From Micrococcaceae bacterium Sec5.8 (lineage in GTDB: Bacteria > Actinomycetota > Actinomycetes > Actinomycetales > Micrococcaceae), in the NCBI GenBank assembly GCA_039636775.1, contig CP143429.1, forward strand, positions 1,922,001 to 1,986,000: a stretch of DNA of 64,000 nt, written 5' to 3'. Position 1 is the first letter of the stretch. Each line of letters starts with the position of its first letter. Below, piece by piece: positions 46,773 to 58,682 of the stretch. The position numbers and the translations under genes are program-made. The notes below the pieces were generated by a model. That model was not told the origin of the DNA. It did no database searches and saw only the letters and a list, made by a program, of their open reading frames with translations.

Positions 46773-48797
46773 GTGGCAGATCCAGCAAGTTACCGACCCC
46801 AGACGGGTGAAATACCAACCAATCCGGGTGTCTATCGCTTCCGCGACCCGCACGGCAGGGTCATCTACGTCGGCAAAGCCAAAAACCTCAGGTCCCGGCT
46901 GAACTCCTACTTCGCGAATCCAGCCGGGCTGCTCGCCAAAACCTACGCCATGGTCCACACCGCCAGCAGCGTCGAGTGGACCGTCGTCGGCAGCGAACTG
47001 GAATCGCTGCAACTGGAATACACGTGGATCAAGGAATTCAAACCCCGGTTCAACGTGATGTTCCGGGACGACAAGAGTTACCCCTACCTCGCCGTCACGA
47101 TGGGGGAAAAGTACCCCCGCGTCCAGGTCCTCCGCGGTGACCGGCGCAAAGGCACCCGCTACTTCGGCCCCTACACCGCCGGGGCTATCCGGGACACCAT
47201 GGACACCCTCCTGCGCGTTTTCCCGGTCCGCAGCTGCAGCGCCGGGGTCCTGAAACGCGCTGAGGCCAGCGGCCGTCCCTGCCTGCTTGGCTACATCGAC
47301 AAGTGCGCCGCGCCGTGCGTCGGCCGTATTTCCGCTGCGGACCACCGCGCCCTCGCCGAGGACTTCTGCACCTTCATGGGCGGCGAAGCAAAGCCCTTCG
47401 TCACCCGGCTGGAGAAAGACATGGCCGCCGCCGTCGCCGAATTGGACTACGAGCGGGCGGCACGCATCCGCGATGACATCGTGGCGCTTAAAAAGGTGTT
47501 CGAACGCAACGCCGTCGTCCTGGCGGAGGGCACCGACGCCGACGTCTTCGCCTTGCACGAGGATGAACTCGAAGCCGCCGTGCAGGTCTTCCACGTCCGC
47601 GGCGGCCGCATCCGCGGGCAGCGCGGCTGGGTGGTCGAAAAAGTGGAGGACTCCACCACGCCCGAGCTCGTGGAACACCTGCTGCAGCAGGTCTACGGCG
47701 AAGAAGCCGGCCTACAGGGCAGGCTGCCCCGCGAAGTCCTCGTCCCGGAGGAGCCCAGCAACGCCGGCGAACTCGCGCAATGGCTCAGCGGCCTGCGCGG
47801 GGCCAGGGTGGAGGTCCGTGTACCCCAGCGCGGCGACAAGGCCGCGTTGCTGTCCACCGTCCGGGACAACGCCGAGCACGCCCTGCGGCTCCACAAGTCC
47901 CGGCGGGCAGGGGACCTGACCATGCGGTCCCAGGCCTTGCAGGAACTGCAGGAAGCCCTCGAGATTCCGGTCGCGCTGATGCGGATCGAATGCTTCGACA
48001 TCTCCCACGTCCAGGGCACCAACGTGGTCGGTTCCATGGTGGTCGTTGAGGACGGGCTGCCACGGAAGTCCGACTACCGGAAGTTCTCCGTCACCGGCGC
48101 CGCCGCAACGGACGACACCGCAGCCATGCACGACGTGCTGACCCGGCGTTTCCGGAACTACCTTCAGGAGAAGGAGGTCCAGGCCGACGCCGCCGGGCAG
48201 CCGGGCCATCGGGCCATGCTCAACGCCGTGGCCGACGCTGCCGTCGCCGGACCGTCCGCCACGGTGGCGGACACCACCACCCCGGCGCCGCGGACCAAGT
48301 TCGCCTACCCGCCCAACCTCGTCGTGGTCGATGGCGGCAAGCCGCAGGTCAACGCGGCAGCGCGGGCCCTGGCGGAACTGGGCATCGCCGACGTCTACGT
48401 CGTCGGCCTCGCCAAACGGCTCGAGGAGGTCTGGCTGCCGGACAGTGACTTCCCGGTGATCCTGCCCCGGGCCTCCGCCGGGCTGTACCTGCTGCAGCGT
48501 ATCCGCGACGAGGCCCACCGCTTCGCCATCTCCTTCCACCGGCAAAAGCGCGGCAAGGCGATGACAGTCTCCGCGCTCGACGGCGTGCCCGGCCTCGGCG
48601 ATTCCAAGCGCCAGGCGCTGCTCGCCCAGTTCGGTTCGGTCAAAAGCATTAAGGCGGCCACGGCCGAGGAACTGACCGGTGCCAAGGGGATTGGCCCGTC
48701 CCTGGCCGACGCCATCGTCCGGCACTTCGCCGACGGCGGCGACGCTTCCACGGTGCCTGCCATCAACATGACCACCGGCGAAATCCTGGAGACTTAG
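46773..48797 (+). CDS. uvrC: Excinuclease ABC subunit C
   Basis: A 674-residue dual-incision nuclease. The GIY-YIG domain (19-43: GVYRF...[13 protein letters not shown]) cuts 3' of the lesion, with Arg40 in the active site. The UVR motif that binds UvrB is at about 213-245, the RNase H-like domain for the 5' cut starts near [13 protein letters not shown] with Asp409, and two helix-hairpin-helix motifs span about 601-651. An Ala/Val/Thr-rich insert lies at 480-510. The GTG is leaderless (TAGACT, 6 nt). With uvrA and uvrB in the same window, the full UvrABC set is present. Confidence 0.97.
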   Translation: MADPASYRPQTGEIPTNPGVYRFRDPHGRVIYVGKAKNLRSRLNSYFANPAGLLAKTYAMVHTASSVEWTVVGSELESLQLEYTWIKEFKPRFNVMFRDDKSYPYLAVTMGEKYPRVQVLRGDRRKGTRYFGPYTAGAIRDTMDTLLRVFPVRSCSAGVLKRAEASGRPCLLGYIDKCAAPCVGRISAADHRALAEDFCTFMGGEAKPFVTRLEKDMAAAVAELDYERAARIRDDIVALKKVFERNAVVLAEGTDADVFALHEDELEAAVQVFHVRGGRIRGQRGWVVEKVEDSTTPELVEHLLQQVYGEEAGLQGRLPREVLVPEEPSNAGELAQWLSGLRGARVEVRVPQRGDKAALLSTVRDNAEHALRLHKSRRAGDLTMRSQALQELQEALEIPVALMRIECFDISHVQGTNVVGSMVVVEDGLPRKSDYRKFSVTGAAATDDTAAMHDVLTRRFRNYLQEKEVQADAAGQPGHRAMLNAVADAAVAGPSATVADTTTPAPRTKFAYPPNLVVVDGGKPQVNAAARALAELGIADVYVVGLAKRLEEVWLPDSDFPVILPRASAGLYLLQRIRDEAHRFAISFHRQKRGKAMTVSALDGVPGLGDSKRQALLAQFGSVKSIKAATAEELTGAKGIGPSLADAIVRHFADGGDASTVPAINMTTGEILET

Positions 48798-48915
48798 CTA
48801 GCACCAGCAAACTTAGCTAGGGTTAGGACTTGGGAAATGGCCCGCGCAACACTTCGGTGCGGCCCCTCCCTGTCCGCGATAGAGCACAACAGCACAGCAG
48901 AACGGGGCTTCACTG

Positions 48916-49839
48916 ATGGCAGAGTCGACGGCAGGATCCGGTACGGAGTCGGACGGCATGACGCCGGTCAAACCCGTTGAGGCCGAACTGCTCGTAGTGA
49001 CGGGCATGTCGGGAGCCGGCCGGAGCACAGCTGCGGACGCCCTCGAGGACCACGGCTGGTACGTCGTGGAGAACCTTCCCCCGCAGATGCTCGGCACGCT
49101 GGCGGAAATCGTGTCCCACGCACCGGGGTCCATCTCGAAGCTCGCCGTCGTGATGGATGTCCGCAGCAAGGAACTGTTCGTGGACATCCGCACCGCGCTG
49201 CGCAACCTGGAAGCCAGCGGCGTCGCATTCCGGGTGCTGTTCCTGGATGCCAACGACGACGTCCTGGTGCGCCGCTTCGAACAGGGCAGGCGCCCCCACC
49301 CCCTGCAGGGCGGCGGCAGGATCCTGGACGGCATCGCCGCCGAACGCGAGCTGCTCCACGAACTGCGCACCTCCGCCGACATCGTTCTGGATACCTCCAC
49401 ACTGAACGTCCACGGCCTCGCCACGGCGATTACCGAACTTTTCAGCGAAACGGGTCCCGTGGCCCTCCGCCTGAACGTCATGAGTTTCGGCTTCAAGTAC
49501 GGGCTGCCGGTGGACGCCAACTTCGTTGCCGACGCCCGCTTCATCCCCAACCCGCACTGGGTGCCGGCGCTCCGCCCGCACACCGGGCTCGACGACGACG
49601 TCAGTAGCTACGTGCTCCAGGCGCAGGGCGTCAGTGACTTCGTGGAACGCTACGTGCTGGCACTCGAGCCCGTCCTGGACGGCTACCGGCGGGAGAATAA
49701 GCACTACGCGACCATCGCCGTCGGGTGCACCGGCGGCAAGCACCGCTCCGTGGCTGTTGCGGTGGAACTCTCGCGGCGGCTCGCGCAGTACCCGCGTGTC
49801 ACGGTGACCACCACCCACCGGGATCTGGGCCGCGAATAA
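48916..49839 (+). CDS. rapZ: RNase adapter protein RapZ (YvcJ family)
   Basis: A 307-residue P-loop protein of the RapZ/YvcJ family. The Walker A is GMSGAGRST (30-38); Arg in place of the usual Lys is seen in actinobacterial members as I recall. [14 protein letters not shown] and SFGFKYGLP are conserved, and CTGGKHRSV near the C-terminus is the second hallmark. RapZ guides RNase E to small RNAs in E. coli; in Gram-positives the role is linked to competence or nucleotide signalling and is unclear. The start may instead be Met15. The stop overlaps the yvcK ATG by one base (TAATG), making an operon with yvcK and whiA. Confidence 0.94.
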   Translation: MAESTAGSGTESDGMTPVKPVEAELLVVTGMSGAGRSTAADALEDHGWYVVENLPPQMLGTLAEIVSHAPGSISKLAVVMDVRSKELFVDIRTALRNLEASGVAFRVLFLDANDDVLVRRFEQGRRPHPLQGGGRILDGIAAERELLHELRTSADIVLDTSTLNVHGLATAITELFSETGPVALRLNVMSFGFKYGLPVDANFVADARFIPNPHWVPALRPHTGLDDDVSSYVLQAQGVSDFVERYVLALEPVLDGYRRENKHYATIAVGCTGGKHRSVAVAVELSRRLAQYPRVTVTTTHRDLGRE

Positions 49840-50858
49840 TGGCGCTCCTCACCGGTCCGCTTCCTCTCGTCCCACCCGCCAGTGCTGCCTTGTCCAGCCA
49901 GCAGGACAAGGGACCCTCCGTCGTCGCGCTCGGCGGCGGCCACGGCCTTTCGGCCTCCCTGTCAGCGCTGCGCCTGCTCACATCGGAGCTGACTGCCGTC
50001 GTCACGGTCGCGGACGACGGCGGCTCCTCGGGACGGCTGCGCGAAGAGTACGGGGTGCTGCCCCCCGGTGACCTTCGGATGGCTCTTTCCGCGCTCTGCG
50101 ACGACACCGACTGGGGCCGCACCTGGCGGGACGTGATGCAGCACCGGTTCGCGCCCGGCAAAGGCCGCGGCGGTTCCCTCGACGAGCACGCCATGGGCAA
50201 CCTGCTGATCGTGACACTCTGGGAGCTTCTGGGCGACACCGTGGCGGGCCTCAAATGGGCCGGTGCGCTGCTCGGTGCCCGCGGCGACGTCCTGCCGATG
50301 TCCAGCATCCCGCTGACCATCGAAGGCCAGGTCCGGGTCCCCGCTCCGGACGGCACCGCGGTGCTGCAGACCCTGACCGGCCAGGCAAAGTGCGCCGTCG
50401 CCGGAACCCTCGAACGCGTCCGGCTGCTGCCGGAGAACGCTCCGGCCTGCATTGAGGCGCTCACCGCCATCGAGCTCGCGGACTGGGTGATCCTCGGCCC
50501 GGGCTCCTTGTACACCTCCGTCCTGCCGCACCTGCTGCTCCCGGAAATGCGTGAGGCGCTCTGCAGCACGGCCGCCCGCCGGTGCCTCACGATGAACCTG
50601 GCCATGGACACGAAGGAGACATCCGGCATGTCCGCGGGGGACCATTTGCGGGTCCTCCGGGAGTACGCGCCGGACTTTACGGTCGACGTTGTGCTGGCCG
50701 ACCCGGCGTCCGTCGCCGACGTCGCAGACTTCGAACAGGCGGCCGGGATGCTCGGCGCCGAGGTGGTGTTGGGTAAAGTGGGGGCGTCGAGCCGCCGGCC
50801 GGTCCACGACCCACTGCGTCTGGCAACGGCGTACCACGACATTTTCGGGAACAGGTAG
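49839..50858 (+). CDS. yvcK: YvcK/CofD-like UDP-GlcNAc-binding protein
   Basis: A 339-residue protein of the YvcK family. ALGGGHGLSAS (30-40) is the nucleotide-sugar-binding loop, TVADDGGSSGRLREE (75-89) the hallmark, and ILGPGSLYTSVLPHLL the later motif. YvcK binds UDP-GlcNAc and links cell-wall precursor supply to growth on gluconeogenic carbon sources. Translation is coupled to rapZ (TAATG). The neighbour whiA follows by 9 bp with its own ribosome site, the conserved order in Gram-positives. Confidence 0.94.
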   Translation: MALLTGPLPLVPPASAALSSQQDKGPSVVALGGGHGLSASLSALRLLTSELTAVVTVADDGGSSGRLREEYGVLPPGDLRMALSALCDDTDWGRTWRDVMQHRFAPGKGRGGSLDEHAMGNLLIVTLWELLGDTVAGLKWAGALLGARGDVLPMSSIPLTIEGQVRVPAPDGTAVLQTLTGQAKCAVAGTLERVRLLPENAPACIEALTAIELADWVILGPGSLYTSVLPHLLLPEMREALCSTAARRCLTMNLAMDTKETSGMSAGDHLRVLREYAPDFTVDVVLADPASVADVADFEQAAGMLGAEVVLGKVGASSRRPVHDPLRLATAYHDIFGNR

Positions 50859-50867
50859 GAAGGTGCC

Positions 50868-51848
50868 ATGGCACTGACAGCATCAGTCAAGGAAGAACTT
50901 TCCCGGCTGGATATTAAGAAATCTTCGGTCCGCAAGGCTGAAGTGTCCGCCATGCTCCGTTTCGCCGGTGGCCTGCACATCATTTCGGGCCGGATCGTGA
51001 TCGAGGCCGAAGTTGACCTCGCCTCCACCGCGCGGCGGCTGCGCGCCGCCATCGCAGAGGTCTACGGGCACCAGAGCGAAATTATCGTTGTATCCGGCGG
51101 CGGACTGCGCCGCGGCAGCCGCTACGTGGTCCGGGTGGTGCGCGACGGCGAAGCCCTCGCCCGCCAGACCGGCCTGCTGGACGCCCGGGGCCGCCCGGTG
51201 CGCGGGCTGCCCTCCGTAGTGGTGAACGGTTCCGCCGCCGACGCCGAGGCCGTCTGGCGCGGCGCCTTCCTGGCTCACGGATCCCTCACGGAACCCGGCC
51301 GGTCCTCGGCCATGGAGGTCACCTGCCCGGGCCCGGAGTCCGCCCTGGCGCTTGTCGGCGCGGCCCGCCGGCTCGGCATCCAGGCCAAGGCCCGCGAGGT
51401 CAGGGGAGTGGACCGTGTGGTCATCCGCGACGGCGACACGATCGCGGCGCTCCTGACCCGGATGGGCGCCCATGACGCGCTCATGGTCTGGGAGGAACGG
51501 CGGATGCGCAAAGAGGTCCGTGCCACCGCCAACCGGCTGGCCAACTTCGACGACGCCAACCTCCGCCGATCGGCGCAGGCAGCGGTAGCCGCCGGCGCCC
51601 GGGTGGACCGCGCCCTGGAAATTCTCGGTGATGACGTGCCGGACCATCTGAAGTACGCCGGCGAATTGCGGGTGGCCCACAAGCAGGCCAGCCTGGACGA
51701 GCTCGGCCGCCTTGCGGACCCGGTCATGACCAAGGACGCCATTGCGGGCCGGATCCGCCGGTTGCTGGCCATGGCGGACAAACGCGCCCAGGACCTCGGC
51801 ATTCCCGGCACGGAAGCCAACGTGACGCCGGAAATGTTGGACGAGTAG
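50868..51848 (+). CDS. whiA: DNA-binding protein WhiA
   Basis: A 326-residue protein with an N-terminal LAGLIDADG-derived domain (about 20-200) and a C-terminal DUF199 helix-turn-helix (about 220-310, [21 protein letters not shown]). In Streptomyces it activates sporulation genes with WhiB; in non-sporulating bacteria it affects division. This genome type does not sporulate, so a division or chromosome role is likely. The ATG has GGAAGGTG upstream. Confidence 0.95.
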   Translation: MALTASVKEELSRLDIKKSSVRKAEVSAMLRFAGGLHIISGRIVIEAEVDLASTARRLRAAIAEVYGHQSEIIVVSGGGLRRGSRYVVRVVRDGEALARQTGLLDARGRPVRGLPSVVVNGSAADAEAVWRGAFLAHGSLTEPGRSSAMEVTCPGPESALALVGAARRLGIQAKAREVRGVDRVVIRDGDTIAALLTRMGAHDALMVWEERRMRKEVRATANRLANFDDANLRRSAQAAVAAGARVDRALEILGDDVPDHLKYAGELRVAHKQASLDELGRLADPVMTKDAIAGRIRRLLAMADKRAQDLGIPGTEANVTPEMLDE

Positions 51849-52020
51849 ACCCGCCGGCTCAGCCCCTGCAGAATCGGATCGGGCCGGTGGGAATACCTCG
51901 GGGGGACCGGAGGCTATGCCCAGTGGATGCCAATCCAGGAATTTCCGGGTGCCAAACCATCCGGATGCACAATCCGAGAGTTACCAAACGGACAACCAGT
52001 CCACGACATTGGAGGATTTT

Positions 52021-52644
52021 GTGACCGAGTACGTACTGCCCGAACTGGACTACGACTACGCCGCGCTGGAGCCCCACATCTCCGCGAGAATCATGGAACT
52101 GCACCACAGCAAGCACCATGCCGCTTACGTGGCCGGGGCCAACAACGCTCTCAGCCAGCTGGCCGAGGCCCGCGACAAGGGTGACTTCGCCAACATTAAC
52201 CGCCTTTCCAAGGACCTCGCGTTCCACACCGGCGGCCACGTGAACCACTACGTGTTCTGGAAGAACCTTTCCCCGGACGGCGGCGACAAGCCTGAGGGTG
52301 AGCTTGCGGCTGCGATCGACGACGCGTTTGGTTCCTTCGATGCTTTCCGGGCCCAGTTCACGGCCGCGGCCATGGGCCTGCAGGGCTCCGGCTGGGGCTT
52401 CCTCGCCTACGAGCCGATCGGCGGCAACCTGGTGATCGAGCAGCTGTATGACCAGCAGGGCAACGTCGCACTGGGCACCACCCCGCTGCTGATGCTGGAC
52501 ATGTGGGAGCACGCTTTCTACCTGGATTACGTGAACGTCAAGGCGGATTACGTGAAAGCGTTCTGGAACATCGTGAACTGGGCCGACGTCGCCAAGCGCT
52601 TCAACGCCGCGCGCACCAGCGCCACAGGGCTGATCACCCTCTAG
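52021..52644 (+). CDS. sodA: Superoxide dismutase, Mn/Fe type
   Basis: A 207-residue cytoplasmic enzyme dismuting superoxide. The four metal ligands are all present: His28 (MELHHSKHH), His76 (GGHVNH), Asp160 and His164 ([11 protein letters not shown]). The YDQQGN segment at 143-148 has Gln, as in manganese enzymes, where some iron enzymes have His, so Mn is inferred. GTG at 52021 has GGAGG 4 nt upstream; an upstream in-frame start at 51916 would add 35 non-conserved residues. It lies between whiA and gap and ends in a strong terminator. Confidence 0.96.
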   Translation: MTEYVLPELDYDYAALEPHISARIMELHHSKHHAAYVAGANNALSQLAEARDKGDFANINRLSKDLAFHTGGHVNHYVFWKNLSPDGGDKPEGELAAAIDDAFGSFDAFRAQFTAAAMGLQGSGWGFLAYEPIGGNLVIEQLYDQQGNVALGTTPLLMLDMWEHAFYLDYVNVKADYVKAFWNIVNWADVAKRFNAARTSATGLITL

Positions 52645-52728
52645 CAGAGCCGGGGCACTTCTGCGTGGCGAAGTCCACGCACCCGTAGCAAAGTTCACCG
52701 TACGGGCCGTTCAGCCCGAATCGTGGAC

Positions 52729-52758
52729 GGTCCGCCCCCGCACTTGCGGGGGCGGACC
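52729..52758 (+). terminator. Terminator of sodA
   Basis: A perfect 13-bp stem GGTCCGCCCCCGC / GCGGGGGCGGACC with an ACTT loop, 84 bp after the stop. Only AAGTT follows, so it is a strong hairpin with a poor T-run. Confidence 0.75.
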
Positions 52759-52768
52759 AAGTTAAACG

Positions 52769-53935
<1,167 letters not shown>

Positions 53936-53945
53936 GGTAAGACTC

Positions 53946-55172
53946 ATGACATTCCACACCCTCGACGAATTAATCGCTGATGGTGTCCGCGGGCGGTACG
54001 TTCTGGTGCGAAGTGACCTGAACGTGCCGCTCGACGGCTCTACAGTGACTGATGACGGCCGGATCAAGGCCTCCCTCCCAGTGCTGGCGAAGCTCACGGA
54101 CGCCGGCGCCCGCGTGCTGGTCACAGCCCACCTCGGCCGCCCCAAGGGTGCGCCCGAGGACAAATACTCGCTCAAGCCCGCCGTCGCCCGGCTGGCCGGG
54201 CTGGCCCCGTTCAAGGTGTCCCTTGCGGGGGACACCGTCGGAGACGCCGCGAAGGCTGCAGCTGAGGCGTTGCAGGACGGCGAGGCCCTTGTCCTGGAGA
54301 ACGTGCGCTTCGACGCGCGGGAAACGTCCAAAGACGACGCCGAACGGGGTGCCTTCGCGGACGAGCTCGTGGCCCTCACCGGTTCCGGCGGAGCTTTCGT
54401 GGACGACGCCTTCGGCGCGGTGCACCGCAAGCATGCGTCCGTCTACGACGTCGCGACCCGGCTGCCGTCCTACCAGGGCGATCTGGTCCGCACCGAAGTT
54501 GAGGTGCTGCGCAAGCTCACCACCGACACCCAGCGGCCCTACGTCGTTGTGCTGGGCGGTTCCAAGGTCTCGGACAAGCTCGCTGTGATCAGCAACCTCA
54601 TCGGCAAGGCAGACACCATCCTGGTCGGCGGCGGCATGCTGTTCACCTTCCTTGCCGCTGCAGGCCACAAAGTCGGTGGAAGCCTGCTCGAAGAGGACCA
54701 GGTCCCGGTGGTCCAGGACTACCTCAAACGCGCGGCGGACGCCGGCACCGAATTCGTGGTTCCCACCGACGTCGTGGTCGCCGGCAAGTTCGCTGCCGAC
54801 GCCGACCACGAAACGGTGCGCGCCGACGCGATTGAAGAGTCCGGCTTCGGTGCCTCCGGTATCGGTCTGGACATCGGACCGGAATCGGCGGCCGCGTTTG
54901 CGGAGCGGATCAAGGACGCGAAGACGGTGTTCTGGAACGGTCCCATGGGCGTGTTTGAGTTCCCGGCGTTCGCTGCCGGCACCCGCGCCGTCGCTGAGGC
55001 CTTGACCGGAACGGACGCCTTCACCGTCGTCGGCGGCGGCGACTCCGCCGCTGCGGTCCGGACCCTCGGCTTCGCCGATGACCAGTTCGGGCACATTTCC
55101 ACCGGCGGCGGCGCCAGCCTGGAGTACCTCGAAGGCAAGGAACTCCCGGGCCTCAGCGTCCTGGACCGCTAA
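53946..55172 (+). CDS. pgk: Phosphoglycerate kinase
   Basis: A 408-residue two-lobed kinase making ATP and 3-phosphoglycerate. [11 protein letters not shown] (21-31) is the N-lobe substrate motif, GGSKVSDKL the hinge region and [11 protein letters not shown] the nucleotide-binding C-lobe. It starts 10 bp after gap. TAGGGT, overlapping the gap stop codon, lies 7 nt before the ATG, so an additional leaderless start is possible. Confidence 0.97.
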   Translation: MTFHTLDELIADGVRGRYVLVRSDLNVPLDGSTVTDDGRIKASLPVLAKLTDAGARVLVTAHLGRPKGAPEDKYSLKPAVARLAGLAPFKVSLAGDTVGDAAKAAAEALQDGEALVLENVRFDARETSKDDAERGAFADELVALTGSGGAFVDDAFGAVHRKHASVYDVATRLPSYQGDLVRTEVEVLRKLTTDTQRPYVVVLGGSKVSDKLAVISNLIGKADTILVGGGMLFTFLAAAGHKVGGSLLEEDQVPVVQDYLKRAADAGTEFVVPTDVVVAGKFAADADHETVRADAIEESGFGASGIGLDIGPESAAAFAERIKDAKTVFWNGPMGVFEFPAFAAGTRAVAEALTGTDAFTVVGGGDSAAAVRTLGFADDQFGHISTGGGASLEYLEGKELPGLSVLDR

Positions 55173-55180
55173 CCCGTCCA

Positions 55181-55228
55181 GCCGGCAGGGCACCCTGTCC
55201 CCGGACGGGGCGCCCTGCCGGCTTTTTT
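55181..55228 (+). terminator. Strong intra-operon terminator between pgk and tpiA
   Basis: GCCGGCAGGGC (55181-55191) pairs with GCCCTGCCGGC (55212-55222), followed by six T residues. It lies 28 bp before the tpiA start, so tpiA either uses its own promoter or lives on read-through. Confidence 0.85.
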
Positions 55229-55255
55229 CACTGCTACCAACTTTTTGGAGACCAC

Positions 55256-56071
55256 GTGACTACGTCAACCAACGGCACCTTCGACCGCAGGCCCTTCATT
55301 GCCGGCAACTGGAAGATGAACATGGACCATGTCCAGGGCATCACTCTCCTGCAGAAACTGGCCTGGACTCTGTCCGATGCCAAGCACGATTACACCCGGG
55401 TGGAGGTGGCCGTTTTCCCGCCGTTCACCGATCTCCGCGGCGTCCAGACCCTGGTTCAGGGCGATGAGCTCAACGTTGTCTACGGCGGACAGGATCTCTC
55501 CCCGGCGGACTCCGGCGCTTACACCGGTGACATCTCCGGCCAGTTCCTCGCCAAGCTGGGCTGCAGCTACGTCCTGGTCGGCCACAGCGAACGCCGCACC
55601 ATCCACCACGAGGCGGATGACGTCCTCAACGCCAAAACCAAGGCGGCGTTCAAGCACGGCGTCACCCCGGTACTGTGCGTCGGCGAGGGCCTGGAAATCC
55701 GGCAGGCCGGAACCCATGTTGATCACACGCTGGCGCAGCTCCGCGCCGGCGTCGAAGGCCTCACCGCGGAGCAGGCAGCGGAGCTCGTCGTCGCCTACGA
55801 GCCGGTCTGGGCGATCGGAACGGGTGAAGTCGCCGGTCCCGGGGACGCTCAGGAAATGTGCGCTGCCATCCGTGCCGAGCTCGCCACGCTGTTCGGAGGG
55901 GACGTCGCCAACAAGACCCGGCTCCTCTATGGCGGTTCTGTGAAGGCGAACAACGCCGCGTCGATTCTCAAGGAACGCGACGTGGACGGATTGCTCGTGG
56001 GTGGCGCCAGCCTTGATGCCGCCGAGTTTGCTAACATTGTCAGGTTCGAGAGTCACCTGTTGACCGATTAG
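55256..56071 (+). CDS. tpiA: Triose-phosphate isomerase
   Basis: A 271-residue TIM barrel interconverting dihydroxyacetone phosphate and glyceraldehyde-3-phosphate. AGNWKMN (16-22) holds Lys20, VGHSERR (108-114) holds His110, and [11 protein letters not shown] (180-190) holds Glu182; the phosphate loop GGSVKANN follows. The GTG has TTGGAG upstream. It is separated from pgk by a strong terminator and followed by secG 49 bp later. Confidence 0.97.
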   Translation: MTTSTNGTFDRRPFIAGNWKMNMDHVQGITLLQKLAWTLSDAKHDYTRVEVAVFPPFTDLRGVQTLVQGDELNVVYGGQDLSPADSGAYTGDISGQFLAKLGCSYVLVGHSERRTIHHEADDVLNAKTKAAFKHGVTPVLCVGEGLEIRQAGTHVDHTLAQLRAGVEGLTAEQAAELVVAYEPVWAIGTGEVAGPGDAQEMCAAIRAELATLFGGDVANKTRLLYGGSVKANNAASILKERDVDGLLVGGASLDAAEFANIVRFESHLLTD

Positions 56072-56120
56072 TTCGGACACCGTCGTGGCCCCCGCAATTT
56101 ACCTCTTCTGAAAGGCCGTC

Positions 56121-56378
56121 GTGGACGTTCTTCATGTCATCCTGCAGGTCCTCCTGGGCATCACCAGTCTTTTGCTGACCCTGCTCATCCTGCTCCACAA
56201 AGGCCGCGGCGGAGGCCTCTCGGATATGTTCGGTGGCGGTATGACATCGGGCCTCAGCTCCTCCGGCGTGGCCGAAAGGAACCTGAACCGCTTCACGGTT
56301 ATCCTCGGCGTCACCTGGGGTGTCGTGATTATCGGGCTGGGCCTGCTCATGCGATTCACCGGAGGCGGCGACTCCTAG
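56121..56378 (+). CDS. secG: Protein translocase subunit SecG
   Basis: An 85-residue inner-membrane protein with two helices (about 4-25 and 58-78) and the conserved LHKGRGGGLSDMFGGG loop. It completes SecYEG. GTG start with GAAAGG upstream. The order gap-pgk-tpiA-secG is standard in Gram-positives. Confidence 0.95.
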   Translation: MDVLHVILQVLLGITSLLLTLLILLHKGRGGGLSDMFGGGMTSGLSSSGVAERNLNRFTVILGVTWGVVIIGLGLLMRFTGGGDS

Positions 56379-56546
56379 CACCGGGACTGTAGACCCTGGA
56401 AGACTGCCTGCGAAGGCACAGGGTTAAAAACTTCATCTAGGGTCCTGTGGCCCTCCCCGCATCGGGAACTCCAGATTTACACTGTGGCATTGCCCGCGTG
56501 GCTGATTGCACGCGTAACATGTCCGCCGAGTAGCCAGGAGTTCCCG

Positions 56547-56921
56547 ATGCTGCATTCTGCCCCCGGTTTTCGGGGTATCCGTGTAGGAGCCACCGAGGGG
56601 GCTTCCCCGCGGCACGAGCCGCCCGACGGCATCCGCACCCCCCGCATCCAGGTGATCTACCGCTGCGCCAAAAGCCACGAGACTCCGCTGATCTTCGCTC
56701 AATTGCCGGACGAACTGATCCCCGGGGTCTGGGACTGCCGCCGTTGCGGTGGAACGGCCACCCGCGACGAAGCCCAGTTCGCGTTAGAGGACTTTCCGGC
56801 AGACGGCTTCAAGAGCCACCTGGAATACGTTAAAGAGCGGCGCTCCAGCCAGGACGCCGACGACGTCCTGGCCGGAGCGCTTGAGCGACTTCGCGCCCGC
56901 CGCGGCCTCCCGGGGGGATAG
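56547..56921 (+). CDS. rbpA: RNA polymerase-binding protein RbpA
   Basis: A 124-residue actinobacterial transcription factor that stabilises sigma A/B holoenzyme. The core carries VIYRCAKSHETPLIF (37-51) and WDCRRCGG (62-69); Cys40, His44, Cys64 and Cys67 could bind zinc as in Streptomyces RbpA. The C-terminal helix ERRSSQDADDVLAGALERL is the sigma-interaction domain. The ATG has CAGGAG 6 nt upstream. A GGGAAC string in the upstream gap resembles a SigR -35 box, but no matching -10 was found. It converges on pgl with 23 bp between stops. Confidence 0.93.
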   Translation: MLHSAPGFRGIRVGATEGASPRHEPPDGIRTPRIQVIYRCAKSHETPLIFAQLPDELIPGVWDCRRCGGTATRDEAQFALEDFPADGFKSHLEYVKERRSSQDADDVLAGALERLRARRGLPGG

Positions 56922-56944
56922 CAGCGCGGACCACCCGGCAGGCG

Positions 56945-57763
56945 CTAGCTCTTCCGGACCAGCTGGGCCGGAACCCGTGCGGCCGCGTTCTCGTCGATCA
57001 GCCACAGCGTTTCGTTGCGGCCGCGCGGGCCCGCAGCCGGGACCTGCACCGGGTTGGCGCCGGCCAGGGCCAGGCCGACGGCCCCGGCCTTGTCCTCGCC
57101 CGCCACCACCATCCAGACTTCGGACGCGGTGTTGATCGCAGGCAGGGTCAGGGACACCCGCAGCGGCGGCGGCTTGGGGGAGTTGCGGACCCCGACCACG
57201 GTGAGTTCCTTCTCCCGGATGCCGGCCTGTTCCGGAAACAGCGACGCGATGTGCGCATCCGGCCCCACGCCGAGGAGGACGATGTCGAAGCGGGGGAGTG
57301 CAGCCGGCTGTTCCGGCCGGTCATCGGACATGTCCGCAGCGTGTTCGGCGGCTGCGGCCCCGGCCAGCCGCCGGGCGTAGTCCGCGGCAGCCTGCTCCGC
57401 AGAGTCGAAGTCCGCAGTGGATCCGGGCACGTGGATCCGGGCAGGGTCCGCGTTGATGTGCGCCAGGAGTGCCTCGTGGGCCTGGCCTGCGTTGCGTTCG
57501 CCGTCATCAGGCGCGACGAAGCGTTCGTCACCCCACCAGAAGTTGACCTTGGACCAGTCGACGGCGGGGGCCGCCGGGGATTCGGCCACGGCCTTCAACG
57601 AACCGATGCCCATCGACCCGCCGGTAAGAACCACAGTCGCCTCGCCGTGTTTGTCCTGGATGTCCACCAGCTTGGTGATCAGGCGGGCTGCGATGGCGGC
57701 CATAAGGACTGTCGAGTCGGGATGGATGCTTACTCTGGGCTCAGCGCTCACTGGGACGGACAC
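56945..57763 (-). CDS. pgl: 6-phosphogluconolactonase
   Basis: A 272-residue enzyme hydrolysing 6-phosphogluconolactone in the oxidative pentose-phosphate path. VLTGGSMG (45-52), NFWWGDERFV (74-83) and GVGPDAHIASLFPE are the family motifs. The GTG start lies inside opcA; the overlap is 23 bp, so translation is coupled. It is the last gene of the leftward operon. Confidence 0.94.
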   Translation of the reverse strand: MSVPVSAEPRVSIHPDSTVLMAAIAARLITKLVDIQDKHGEATVVLTGGSMGIGSLKAVAESPAAPAVDWSKVNFWWGDERFVAPDDGERNAGQAHEALLAHINADPARIHVPGSTADFDSAEQAAADYARRLAGAAAAEHAADMSDDRPEQPAALPRFDIVLLGVGPDAHIASLFPEQAGIREKELTVVGVRNSPKPPPLRVSLTLPAINTASEVWMVVAGEDKAGAVGLALAGANPVQVPAAGPRGRNETLWLIDENAAARVPAQLVRKS

Positions 57764-58682
57764 TCCTTAGATTGGTACGTGGCAGTCCAATAGTAATCAC
57801 TTCACCGAACACTTCGTCCGGGTCCAGGCGCCGCAACTCCTCCGCGAGGCAGTCCTTGAGGCTGCGGCGCGGCAGCGAGATGCGCTGCACCGGCTGGCCC
57901 GGCTGGCTCAGCTCTGCCACCGTCAGGCCCGGCCGGAACAGCTGCACGTCGCCGCCGGTCCGGGTGAGCCGCACCCGGCGAATGCCGGTGCCGGCCGGAT
58001 CCGCGACGATTGTCACCGGCGCGTCCAGCGCCAGCGTAAGCCACGCCGCGAGCAGGATGGTGCTCGGCGAATCGGAGGCACCCTCGACGGCGACGGCCGT
58101 CACCGGGGAGCTGTCCACCTGGTCCAGGACCGCGGCCAGCTGGATCCGCCAGTTGGTCAAGCGGGTCCAGGCAAGGTCTGTGTCGCCGGCCTTGTAGGTG
58201 CGGCGGATGTTCTCCAGCGCGCGCTGCGGATCCGCCTCGTTGCCCGAGTCCGTGATCCGGCGGTGCGCGATCCCGCCGATGGAGGTCTGGCAGGCGTTCC
58301 TCGGAGCCCCGTGCGGCCACCAGGCCACGATCGGCGCATCAGGCAGCAGCAGGGCGGCGACCAGTGATTCGCTTTCCTCTGCGAGTTCCCCGTAACCGCG
58401 CAGCACGATGACCTCGGAGGCACCGGCGTCGCCACCCACCCGGATCTGTGCGTCGAGGCGGGTCGGCGCCTCGGCTCCGGCGTCGGCGAGGACGATAATC
58501 CGGCAGGGATGCTCCCGGCTGGCCTCGTTGGCGGCTTCGATGGCTTCCTCTTCCAACCCGGACTTGGTCACGACCACGAGGGTGAGCACCCTGCCGAGCG
58601 CGATCACACCGCCCTGCTCGCGCAGGGCCATGATCTTCTTGGAGACCTTGGAGGTGGTGGTGTCGGGAAGATCTACAATCAT
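57741..58682 (-). CDS. opcA: Glucose-6-phosphate dehydrogenase assembly protein OpcA
   Basis: A 313-residue protein of the actinobacterial/cyanobacterial OpcA family, which is needed for full activity of Zwf and, in some bacteria, its redox control. AWWPHG and HRRITDSGNE are recognisable conserved segments. It overlaps zwf by 4 bp and pgl by 23 bp, giving a tight zwf-opcA-pgl unit. Confidence 0.94.
   Translation of the reverse strand: MIVDLPDTTTSKVSKKIMALREQGGVIALGRVLTLVVVTKSGLEEEAIEAANEASREHPCRIIVLADAGAEAPTRLDAQIRVGGDAGASEVIVLRGYGELAEESESLVAALLLPDAPIVAWWPHGAPRNACQTSIGGIAHRRITDSGNEADPQRALENIRRTYKAGDTDLAWTRLTNWRIQLAAVLDQVDSSPVTAVAVEGASDSPSTILLAAWLTLALDAPVTIVADPAGTGIRRVRLTRTGGDVQLFRPGLTVAELSQPGQPVQRISLPRRSLKDCLAEELRRLDPDEVFGEVITIGLPRTNLRSVRPSER

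Noticed and set aside
56463..56480. SigR-type promoter before rbpA
   Set aside because: GGGAAC fits a -35 box, but no GTT-type -10 was found at the required distance.
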